A stretch of DNA of 16,648 nucleotides from JAFAHD01 sp035654355 (GTDB lineage: Bacteria > Vulcanimicrobiota > Vulcanimicrobiia > Eremiobacterales > Eremiobacteraceae). The first letter of the stretch is position 1; each line of letters starts with the position of its first letter. This document shows positions 1 to 6,392 of the stretch, one piece after another. The notes beneath the pieces were generated by a model. It did no database searches, was not told the origin of the DNA, and saw only the letters and a program-made list of their open reading frames with translations. The position numbers and the translations under genes were made by a program. Where the stretch lies: assembly GCA_035654355.1 (NCBI GenBank), contig DASRXC010000011.1, forward strand, positions 1 to 16,648, given 5' to 3'.

Positions 1-2608
1 TGTGCGTGAATGTGTAGGCGAGCTGCGCGGCCCAGCCGTTGGCGTTGAAATTCCCCTTCGTCAGAGCGAACTCGACGCCGCTCGAGGTCTGCGTGCCGGT
101 GTTGAGCGTGCCGAAGAGCCCCGTCAACGGGTTGAGGATGAACTGCTGCAGCTGATTTTGCGTGCTGCGGTAGAACGGAGTTAGCTTGAAGCTTGTGTCG
201 CTGTTGTTGAAATGGTGCTCCCACGAGACGTCAGCATTGCTCGACGTGTCCGGCTTGATGTCGTGCTGCGGCGAATTGAAGCCGTACGGCACAAGGTTGG
301 TGCCGACAAACGTAGCGAGGTCTTGCTGCACGGTGTTGTAGGCCGCGTCGCGTGAATCTGGCGGGCGCGAGTAGATACCCCATGAGCCGCGTAGGACGTC
401 ATTCGGACCCACCGTGTACGTGATGCCGACGCGCGGCTGCCATACGTCGTGGTCGAGCTGCCCGCCGCTCGTGTTCACGATGTTGACCGGGACCGCGCCG
501 GCGCCGAAGTCACCGACGCACGTGTCGGACGGACTGGCTTTTTGTTCCGGCGCGAAGACGCCGGGGACGATGCAAAACTCTCGGTTGTAGGCCGCGAACC
601 AGAATGCACGCGCCGGGTAGCCGTCGGCCGTGTCGGGCAAGAAGAAGCGGTAGTTCTCGATGCGCAGGCCGATCGACAGCAGCAACTTGTCGTTCGCGCG
701 CCAGTTGTCGTTCACGGCGACTGCGGTGTTCTCGGGGCGCACCTGGTTTAGATTCGCGCGGTAACCGTTTTCGGTCGCGATCCACTGAGCGCCGGCAAGT
801 GCAGCGGGCGAACCCGGTGGCGCCACGAACGGCGTCGGGTTGTTGGGCGCGCCTGGCGCAGGACTGAGCGGATACCCGCGATTGGCCGTATTGCCGAAGC
901 AGCTCGTGATGCTGCCTGTGCTGTCGTAACAGTTGCCAGCCGAGTCGATGAGGTTGGTGAACCCTTTGTACGGGCTGCCGCCTGGGAAACCGCCCGTCGT
1001 CGAATAGCGCTGCACGCCCGCGAATGACCAATAGGCCGATGCGGTTAACAGGTGCTGATCGCTGAGCTGATTCGTGTAGCTCGCGCTGAAGCCGTACTGA
1101 TGCACTGGCAGCTCATAGTCTGCAACTTCTGCGCCGAACGGTAAGAACGCGCTCACCGGTCCGTTGATGCTCCAGAACGAGTAGAGCGAATAGCCGAAGA
1201 CGCGCAAGTAAGAACGGGTGTCGAAGTTGCGCTGGTATTGAAGCTTGGTGATGCCAACGGCGTTAGAGTTCCCATCCGGAATCGTGTTCGGTAACGGGCT
1301 GAACGCCTGGTGCGGTGGTGAGCTCGGGAAGAAGTAGGTGGGATAAAGTCCTATCTGGTGGCTGACAGGCTGGAAGACAGGTCCTTTGTACACCGTGCCG
1401 TCAGACCACGGAATCGGCACGCCGCCGTTGGTCGTCGCGACCGGAATCGTGCCACCGAGATCGTTGATCGTGCTGTAATAGTACGCGAGGATGTTGCTCC
1501 AAAGATACAGGAACTGGACATCGTCGTTCAGGCCGCCGTGCGGGATCGAATAATGAAAGTTAGCGACGCTTTCGGTGTCGCTCGTGCGCTGAATCGCGTA
1601 TGATTGGCCGGGCGCGAAGGTTGCGGTGCCGCCGACAAAGATGCCGGCCGGTCCAGAGGGCACGTTGATCGGATAGAAGTACCCGGCCGCGCCCGCGCCG
1701 TTCGCGTTATTGATGTAGCGATAGGTCGTGTTGATCCCGGCAAAACCGCCGTAATACGAGAGCCGTCCAGCCTGACCACCTAACTCTGCGCTCACTTTGT
1801 TGTAGAGCGCTGGCGTGCCGATGCCGAGGACGATGTTTGCGAATGGCTGCGCCGTTCCGCGCTTGATGACTTGATTGACGTAGCCGGCGATGCCTGAGGC
1901 GTCCGCCGTAGCCTGCGTACCGCCTGTATAGACTTGCAGTTCTTGCTGTCCGATGTTGGAGACCATGGTCATCGGCGCGTTGTCGTACGAGCGGTTCGCG
2001 GGAATGCCGTCGAGCTCCCAACCAGCTTGATCGAGGTCGCCACCACGCACGTAGACCGGCTGGTACCAGCCCATCTGGCCTTGTGGTACGTTGATGCCCG
2101 GCACTGACGCCATCGCGCTGTATGCCGAATTCAACCCTCCGGGCCCGCTAAGCGCCTGCGCCGCCTTGCTTCCGGTCGGGCTGATCGAGTAGACGTCGCT
2201 CGTCGTGCCCGGTTTGAGCAAGTCCGATGTCGCACGCACGGTGACGGTGCCTAACGTCGCGACGCTGCGCTGCATGTCGATGTCGACGTCTTGTTCTTGG
2301 TCGGCGAGGACGGTCACGCCGGGTTTCGTCGTCGTGTTATAACCGGCTTTGACGACAGTGATCGCGTACGTGTCTGGAGCGAGCGAGACAAACGCATAGC
2401 CGCCGGTCGAAAGCGTCGTCGTCTTCGCCGTCTGCGACGGGGAAACGGCCGTCACTTCGGCGCCGGCGATCGGCGCTTTTGATTGGGCGTCGAAGATGCG
2501 GCCGCGTATACGCCCGGTCGTTCCTGCGAACCCTACTGACCCTGCGATGACGATCGCCGCTGCCGTGAGCACGGCGGCCGTGCCGGCGATTCGACTGAGT
2601 CGCGACAT
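1..2608 (-). CDS. TonB-dependent receptor, Oar-like, with N-terminal carboxypeptidase-regulatory-like domain (C-terminus cut by left edge)
   Basis: The frame is open from ATG at 2608 to the left edge, giving about 869 residues; the 3' end is outside the window. Residues 1-29 look like a signal peptide (basic start, Ala/Val-rich core, ending near GFAG). Residues 32-120 resemble a CarboxypepD_reg-like beta-sandwich (GRIRGRIFDAQSKAPIAGAEV, then GGYAFVSLAPDTYAI). Residues about 127-250 resemble a TonB plug, with VYVRGGDLDQAGWELDGIPANR and QQELQVYTGG. The rest is rich in aromatic, Asn and Thr residues as in an outer-membrane barrel, with strand-like ends such as WQPRVGITYTVGPNDVLRGS near residue 725. 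The family imports large nutrients or carries out outer-membrane functions using TonB energy; the substrate here cannot be read. A good ribosome site (AGGGGG) lies 7 bases before the ATG. It is divergent from the hydrolase gene. Confidence 0.9.
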   Translation of the reverse strand, partial: MSRLSRIAGTAAVLTAAAIVIAGSVGFAGTTGRIRGRIFDAQSKAPIAGAEVTAVSPSQTAKTTTLSTGGYAFVSLAPDTYAITVVKAGYNTTTKPGVTVLADQEQDVDIDMQRSVATLGTVTVRATSDLLKPGTTSDVYSISPTGSKAAQALSGPGGLNSAYSAMASVPGINVPQGQMGWYQPVYVRGGDLDQAGWELDGIPANRSYDNAPMTMVSNIGQQELQVYTGGTQATADASGIAGYVNQVIKRGTAQPFANIVLGIGTPALYNKVSAELGGQAGRLSYYGGFAGINTTYRYINNANGAGAAGYFYPINVPSGPAGIFVGGTATFAPGQSYAIQRTSDTESVANFHYSIPHGGLNDDVQFLYLWSNILAYYYSTINDLGGTIPVATTNGGVPIPWSDGTVYKGPVFQPVSHQIGLYPTYFFPSSPPHQAFSPLPNTIPDGNSNAVGITKLQYQRNFDTRSYLRVFGYSLYSFWSINGPVSAFLPFGAEVADYELPVHQYGFSASYTNQLSDQHLLTASAYWSFAGVQRYSTTGGFPGGSPYKGFTNLIDSAGNCYDSTGSITSCFGNTANRGYPLSPAPGAPNNPTPFVAPPGSPAALAGAQWIATENGYRANLNQVRPENTAVAVNDNWRANDKLLLSIGLRIENYRFFLPDTADGYPARAFWFAAYNREFCIVPGVFAPEQKASPSDTCVGDFGAGAVPVNIVNTSGGQLDHDVWQPRVGITYTVGPNDVLRGSWGIYSRPPDSRDAAYNTVQQDLATFVGTNLVPYGFNSPQHDIKPDTSSNADVSWEHHFNNSDTSFKLTPFYRSTQNQLQQFILNPLTGLFGTLNTGTQTSSGVEFALTKGNFNANGWAAQLAYTFTH

Positions 2609-2615
2609 GATCGAT

Positions 2616-2621
2616 CCCCCT
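2616..2621 (-). promoter_or_regulatory. Shine-Dalgarno of the TonB-dependent receptor
   Basis: On the minus strand AGGGGG stands 7 bases before the ATG at 2608. It supports that start, which also begins directly at a convincing signal peptide. Confidence 0.6.
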
Positions 2622-2624
2622 GAT

Positions 2625-2672
2625 GCGTGCGCCTGGAAAACGCAAGCGACATGCGCTCACAAATGCGCACGC
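2625..2672 (-). promoter_or_regulatory. Inverted repeat in the receptor leader, possible 5' UTR stem
   Basis: GCGTGCGC at 2625-2632 and its perfect complement GCGCACGC at 2665-2672 are separated by 32 bases. In a minus-strand transcript the stem would close 3 bases before the AGGGGG ribosome site, and the loop holds a small AGCG/CGCT stem. Such a structure could affect translation of the receptor. In GC-rich DNA an 8-base match can also arise by chance. Confidence 0.25.
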
Positions 2673-2714
2673 GACGATGCGTTCCGTTTCTGCGCTCAAA
2701 ACGCCACTCCTTGA

Positions 2715-2728
2715 GCACAATCCTGTGC
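2715..2728. promoter_or_regulatory. Short palindrome between receptor and hydrolase genes
   Basis: GCACA-ATCC-TGTGC is a 5-base inverted repeat with a 4-base centre, in the 136-base gap between divergent genes and about 17 bases before the hydrolase ATG. It could be an operator half-site pair or chance. No convincing -35/-10 pair was found in the gap on either strand. Confidence 0.2.
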
Positions 2729-2744
2729 ATAACTTTTGTCGGGC

Positions 2745-3671
2745 ATGAGAACGTTGCCGCCGACACAAAACCGTTCGCTCGTGACGTACGAGCAAGCATG
2801 TAGCGGATTCCAAACCGCGCTCGCGGCCGAGCAAGCTGACACGGAGGTCGATTCCCGCTGCTACTCGCAGCTGTTCACGCACGGCGACGCAACCGAACGC
2901 TCCATCGCGTTCTTCCACGGCTTCACCAATTGTCCGCAGCAATTCGCCGCGCTCGGGCAACGTTTTTTCGAAGCCGGCTATAACGTCTATATCCCACGCC
3001 TACCTGGGCATGGCATGAAGGATAAGATGACAACCGCGCTCGCGCGCGTCACGGGCGAAGATCTGACGGCGGCGGCAGCACAGGCCGCGGAGGTCGCTGG
3101 AGGCCTCGGCACCCGTGCCCACGTCGCGGGTATTTCACTGGGCGGAGTTCTTGCCGCCTGGGTCGGCGATAACATCTCCATCGCTGCCGCCACGGCGATC
3201 GCGCCTTTTATCGCGATCGCGGGTCTGCCGGCGTGGGCGAACCGCGGGCTAGCTACGCTGCTGCTGACGTTGCCGAACTTCTACATGTGGTGGGACCCGC
3301 GCACCGGCGCTGCTAATCCGGCAGTGCCGCCCTACGCATACGCGCGCTATCCAACGCGCACGCTGGCGGCGCAGTTGCGCCTTGGAGCGCAGTTGCTCAG
3401 CGCCGCCAAAACGCGCGCGCCCCGGGCCACGGTGAACGGCTTGTTCGTCAACGCGCACGACCCCGCAGTCAATAACCGCGTCGCGGCGACGCTCTACGAT
3501 CGATGGCAGCAGCGCGGCGCCCGCATCGTGCGTGAGACGTTCGACGCCGGTCCTCTGCCTCACGACATCATCGACAATTCGAGCGGCACGCTGCCGGTAG
3601 ACCGCATCTATCCCGCAGTGCTCGAAGCGGTCGACCAAGCAGACGAACTCGCCGCGAGCGCGCCCTCATGA
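2745..3671 (+). CDS. alpha/beta-hydrolase fold protein (esterase/lipase-like)
   Basis: A 308-residue predicted cytoplasmic hydrolase with no signal peptide or membrane segment. Numbered from ATG 2745, the oxyanion-hole loop is HGF at 58-60 (FFHGFTNCPQQFAALGQRF), the strand after it reads YNVYIPRLPGHG (79-90), and the nucleophile elbow is GISLGG at 129-134 with Ser131. Candidate acid is Asp239 (NAHDPAVNN) and candidate base His273 (PLPHDII), giving a complete Ser-Asp-His triad in the right order. A region between about residues 155 and 225 would be the lid. The frame stays open to a TTG at 2736, but the ATG is preferred; neither has a strong ribosome site. Its TGA overlaps the ATG of the next gene (ATGA), so the two are probably co-translated. 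The natural substrate is unknown. Confidence 0.85.
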   Translation: MRTLPPTQNRSLVTYEQACSGFQTALAAEQADTEVDSRCYSQLFTHGDATERSIAFFHGFTNCPQQFAALGQRFFEAGYNVYIPRLPGHGMKDKMTTALARVTGEDLTAAAAQAAEVAGGLGTRAHVAGISLGGVLAAWVGDNISIAAATAIAPFIAIAGLPAWANRGLATLLLTLPNFYMWWDPRTGAANPAVPPYAYARYPTRTLAAQLRLGAQLLSAAKTRAPRATVNGLFVNAHDPAVNNRVAATLYDRWQQRGARIVRETFDAGPLPHDIIDNSSGTLPVDRIYPAVLEAVDQADELAASAPS

Positions 3672-4129
3672 CGCCGAGCGCAAGCCGACGCGTCCATATT
3701 GCTCTTTCGCTAACGATTCTTGCTTGCGTCATCGCGCTTGCCGCGTGCTCGGCGACACAACGAAAGTTGCCCGTGAACCAAGCCCTTACGGATATCGGTT
3801 TGCCTGTGTATCCTGGCGCCGAGCCCGCCACCAACTACGGAAGCGAGCAATCATCGAGATCGTTGATCGGCTCGATGAAAAGAACGGTCATCTTACTCTC
3901 CACAACCGACAGCCTGGACCGCGTCAAGAATTTTTACGAGGAGCGGCTCCCCAAAGTCAAACACGAGACCACACTGCCAGTCGGTCGGTTTTCAACCGTG
4001 ACGATGCAGTTCTCTGTCAAGAACGTACTGAAGCAGGTGACGATGATCCAGGTCGAAGGCGTCACGGCCATACAGCTGACATCGACCGCAATCGGCGCGC
4101 TTATCCCGACGCCTGAGCCTAGCCATTAG
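3668..4129 (+). CDS. small predicted lipoprotein of unknown function
   Basis: A 153-residue protein with a basic N-terminus (SRR), a hydrophobic stretch at about 9-26 and a lipobox LAAC with Cys27, so it is probably exported, cleaved and lipidated. The mature part carries a GLPVYPGAEPATNYG segment (about 43-57) and a SLDRVKNFYEERLPK helix (about 81-95), then a beta-rich end. I know YPGA-type segments followed by a helix only from uncharacterised lipoproteins, so no function is assigned. It starts inside the stop codon of the alpha/beta-hydrolase gene and has no ribosome site of its own, which points to translational coupling. Its last 11 bases overlap the 3' end of the convergent DUF2721-type gene. 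Confidence 0.75.
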   Translation: MTPSASRRVHIALSLTILACVIALAACSATQRKLPVNQALTDIGLPVYPGAEPATNYGSEQSSRSLIGSMKRTVILLSTTDSLDRVKNFYEERLPKVKHETTLPVGRFSTVTMQFSVKNVLKQVTMIQVEGVTAIQLTSTAIGALIPTPEPSH

Positions 4130-4622
4130 CGTGGTCGTGCGGTGGGTCGAATGCGCGATGGTGATACCACTGCACTTCCTGACGTGTGGTGCCACTCGAC
4201 ACATTGACCTCGACAACCAGCGCGGCGGAGCCTGCGAAGAGACAGATGCTCCCCAACATGACGATCGCCGGGCCGATCCAATCGAGCTTGCTGTGAAGGA
4301 GCAACGTGAAGCCGATCACCAGCGTCGACAACAAGAACAGACTTATCGCGGTGTAGTAACAGATGAGCGCAGTACGGGCGAGATCGTTGCGGCGCAGCAG
4401 CACGTGCAACATCTGGTCCACGATGCGCAAGGCGCTCTCGTTGCCCGCCTGGCGCATCTCTTGACCGCGCGCGATCAGCGCTCGTATGTTGTCGACGATA
4501 CGGCCGAGCCGCACCAGCGTGCTGGCGACCAACGATCCGGCCGCCAAGATCAAAATCGCCGGCGTGATCATCGCCGAAACGACTTGCAGCGACGGAAGTA
4601 TACTCGAGGCTCCGCCGAACAT
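4119..4622 (-). CDS. DUF2721-family integral membrane protein
   Basis: A 167-residue protein with three likely membrane segments at about 17-37, 84-108 and 115-140. The motif RLGRIVDNIRALI (38-50) directly after the first segment, then a charged linker and LLRRNDLARTALICYYTAISLFLLS, is the pattern of DUF2721, a family without known function. The C-terminal tail is polar and His-rich (WYHHRAFDPPHDH). ATG 4622 is the farthest upstream start in frame; Met18 (ATG at 4571) is an alternative, just before the ITPAILI segment. Neither has a clear ribosome site. The 3' end overlaps the lipoprotein gene by 11 bases, and the start shares a CATG with the divergent DUF309-type gene. Confidence 0.8.
   Translation of the reverse strand: MFGGASSILPSLQVVSAMITPAILILAAGSLVASTLVRLGRIVDNIRALIARGQEMRQAGNESALRIVDQMLHVLLRRNDLARTALICYYTAISLFLLSTLVIGFTLLLHSKLDWIGPAIVMLGSICLFAGSAALVVEVNVSSGTTRQEVQWYHHRAFDPPHDHANG
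4599..4604 (+). promoter_or_regulatory. Candidate -10 element (TATACT) for the DUF309-type gene
   Basis: TATACT differs from TATAAT at one position and lies 16 bases before ATG 4621. No matching -35 box or extended -10 was found, so this is weak. It lies inside the first codons of the oppositely oriented DUF2721-type gene if that gene starts at 4622, or just outside it if the start is 4571. Confidence 0.25.
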
Positions 4623-4983
4623 GGCGGATGATTTGGACCTTCCGCCGGAGATACCCGTCTTCGGGCGTTATTGGAACGAGGGCGACTTCTTCATGGCGCA
4701 TGAAGTGCTCGAGGGGCTTTGGGTCCGCAATCGCGACGAGGGGCTGCGCGGTCTCATTCAACTCGCGGTGGCGCTGTATCACATCGAGCGCGGCAATCGA
4801 AAAGGCGCGCGCACGATGATCGAACGAGCGCGACCGCGTCTAAAGAATCCGCGCAACTCGCCCTACGGGATTGATCTAGCGATGATGGATGCCTATGCCG
4901 CACGCGTCGGCGCGGTGCTCGCCGCGGGCGAGCCAGATGCGGGCGAGCTCAACAAGATCGTCGCAGCTCGCCCGCGGATCTGA
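4621..4983 (+). CDS. DUF309-family helical protein
   Basis: A 120-residue, mostly helical protein. It shows the two family signatures: FMAHEVLEGLW at 24-34 (His27, Glu28, Glu31, Trp34) and LIQLAVALYH at 45-54 (Gln47, His54), followed by GNRKGARTMIERARPRL. These form the conserved polar patch of the DUF309 fold, whose biochemical role is unknown to me. The frame is open upstream to 4486, but the family similarity begins only around residue 14 from ATG 4621 and the upstream part is antisense to the DUF2721-type gene, so 4621 is chosen. A GAGG at 4606-4609 lies 11 bases before it, a somewhat long spacing. It ends 56 bases before the convergent oxidoreductase gene. Confidence 0.8.
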   Translation: MADDLDLPPEIPVFGRYWNEGDFFMAHEVLEGLWVRNRDEGLRGLIQLAVALYHIERGNRKGARTMIERARPRLKNPRNSPYGIDLAMMDAYAARVGAVLAAGEPDAGELNKIVAARPRI

Positions 4984-4988
4984 ACTGT

Positions 4989-5004
4989 CCGTTCACCTGA
5001 ACGG
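4989..5004. terminator. Possible bidirectional hairpin between convergent genes
   Basis: CCGTTCACCTGAACGG is a perfect 7-base inverted repeat around a central CC, folding as a 6-base stem with a 4-base loop. It begins 6 bases after the DUF309-type stop codon and sits between two converging genes, which fits a shared transcript end. There is no T-run on either side, so it is not a classical intrinsic terminator; an operator is the other option. Confidence 0.35.
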
Positions 5005-5039
5005 CGTTAGAAGAAGGTTTGATGAAGGCTTTCGCCGCG

Positions 5040-6392
5040 TTAATTCAAGAGACGAGCTAAGCTGGGCAGCGCTTCCGCGTAGGTCGGATGGATGTGCACG
5101 CTGCGCTCGAGGACGTGCCACGTCGACCCTGCTTCCATGTGCGCGAGGATCACGTGGACGAGTTCGCCCGTCTCATATCCGATCATCGTCGCTCCGAGGA
5201 TCTTGTCAGTCTTCTTATCGACGACCAAGCGGTAAAAACCGTTCGTCTGACCCCATTCGATCGCGCGCGCGACCCAGGCCAACTCGTATGTCACGCAGCG
5301 GGCGTCGTAGCCGGCGGCAACGGCCTCATCAAATGTCAGACCAACGCGGGCAAGCTGCGGCTCGGTGAACGTCGTGTACGCGAGCACCCGGTCGTCGCGC
5401 GTTCGCGTTCCACCCGCGATGATGTCTTTGAGGCGACGGTGGTCTTCCCAGGAGACGTGCGTGAACGCGGGTTGGCCTGCGACGTCGCCGATCGCATAGA
5501 CTCCTTGGCACGTCGTGCGCAACTGCTTGTCGGTCTTGACCATCCCGCGCCCATCGAGCTCGATGCCGCCGGCAGCGCAGTCCAACGCGGCTGTGTTGGG
5601 CGTGCGCCCGACCGCAACGAGCAGCGCATCTCCTTGCAAACTCTTTCCGGTGTCGAGGTCGATTTCAAACGCGTCTGCGTCATGACGCACGTTTGTGACG
5701 GCCGGCCCAAGATGCAGCCGCACGCCGTCTTCGTGGAGACACGCCTCGAGCACAGTCGTCGCTTCCGGTTCCTCACGTGAGAGCAAGCGCGGATTGTGGT
5801 CGACGACGTCGACCTGTGCGCCGGCGCGCGCGAAGCCTTGACCGAGTTCCACGCCGATGTAGCCGCCGCCCAACACGATCACGCGTCGCGGAAGGACGGT
5901 GAGATCGAAGACCGTCTCGTTGGTGAGAAACGGCGTGCCTGCGAGACCGGGAATGCCGGGAACGCTTGCGCTCGTACCGGTGTCGATGACGATAAGTGGC
6001 GCCGAGCACGTGAGGTCGCCGCCGGTCACCACGCGCTCTCCCGTGAAGCGCGCCTGCGCGTGGACCACGCGCACGCCTCCGTCGTCGAGCTGACGCCCGA
6101 TGCCGCGCATGAATTCATCGCGGATCGATCGCACCCGGTCCATCACCGCAGGAAAATCGACCGTGACTTTCGCGTACACATGCAGCTTTTCGGCGGCACG
6201 CGCGCGGCCGGCGTTGTGTGCGGACGCTAACAGCGCTTTCGACGGTGTGCACCCGTAGTTGATGCACGAACCGCCAAGTCGGCCCCGCTCGAACAGGACC
6301 ACGTCTTTGCCCGCCTTCGCGAGCTCGACTGCGAACGGCACTCCACCTTGGCCGCTACCGATGACGATAGCGTCAACCGCCTCGACGCTCAA
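5040..6392 (-). CDS. class I FAD-dependent pyridine nucleotide-disulfide oxidoreductase (mercuric reductase/dihydrolipoamide dehydrogenase-like)
   Basis: A 450-residue two-dinucleotide-fold flavoprotein. The FAD site is AIVIGSGQGG (8-17), with the redox disulfide in GGSCINYGCTPSK (Cys43, Cys48). The NAD(P) site is VIVLGGGYIGVELG (171-184), where Asp198 after the second strand suggests NADH rather than NADPH. The second FAD contact is YAIGDVAG. The C-terminal dimer domain carries HIHPTYAE with the catalytic His435-Glu440 pair. It should pass electrons from NAD(P)H through FAD to a disulfide or related acceptor. It has no heavy-metal-binding N-terminus, no C-terminal Cys pair and no lipoyl-complex genes nearby, so neither mercury nor lipoamide is supported as substrate. 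The TTG start overlaps the GH63 stop (TTGA) and has an AGGAG site 8 bases upstream. Confidence 0.88.
   Translation of the reverse strand: MSVEAVDAIVIGSGQGGVPFAVELAKAGKDVVLFERGRLGGSCINYGCTPSKALLASAHNAGRARAAEKLHVYAKVTVDFPAVMDRVRSIRDEFMRGIGRQLDDGGVRVVHAQARFTGERVVTGGDLTCSAPLIVIDTGTSASVPGIPGLAGTPFLTNETVFDLTVLPRRVIVLGGGYIGVELGQGFARAGAQVDVVDHNPRLLSREEPEATTVLEACLHEDGVRLHLGPAVTNVRHDADAFEIDLDTGKSLQGDALLVAVGRTPNTAALDCAAGGIELDGRGMVKTDKQLRTTCQGVYAIGDVAGQPAFTHVSWEDHRRLKDIIAGGTRTRDDRVLAYTTFTEPQLARVGLTFDEAVAAGYDARCVTYELAWVARAIEWGQTNGFYRLVVDKKTDKILGATMIGYETGELVHVILAHMEAGSTWHVLERSVHIHPTYAEALPSLARLLN

Noticed and set aside
510..1031. 173-residue minus-strand ORF
   Set aside because: Out-of-frame shadow of the TonB receptor, whose own frame is open through this region and gives recognisable barrel sequence.
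2337..2960. 207-residue minus-strand ORF across the receptor start and hydrolase start
   Set aside because: Arg/His-rich, no family pattern, and it overlaps two well-supported genes in other frames; typical GC-rich shadow frame.
4486..4620. N-terminal extension of the DUF309-type protein from ATG 4486
   Set aside because: The extra 45 residues are antisense to DUF2721 coding sequence and match nothing in the family, which begins just after ATG 4621.
4126..4782. 218-residue minus-strand ORF
   Set aside because: Shifted frame over the DUF2721-type gene; its translation is low-complexity Arg/Asp/His, while the other frame gives clear membrane segments.
5040..6392. Naming the flavoprotein merA or lpdA
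   Set aside because: Shared fold and CxxxxC motif only; the features specific to mercury reduction or lipoamide complexes are absent.
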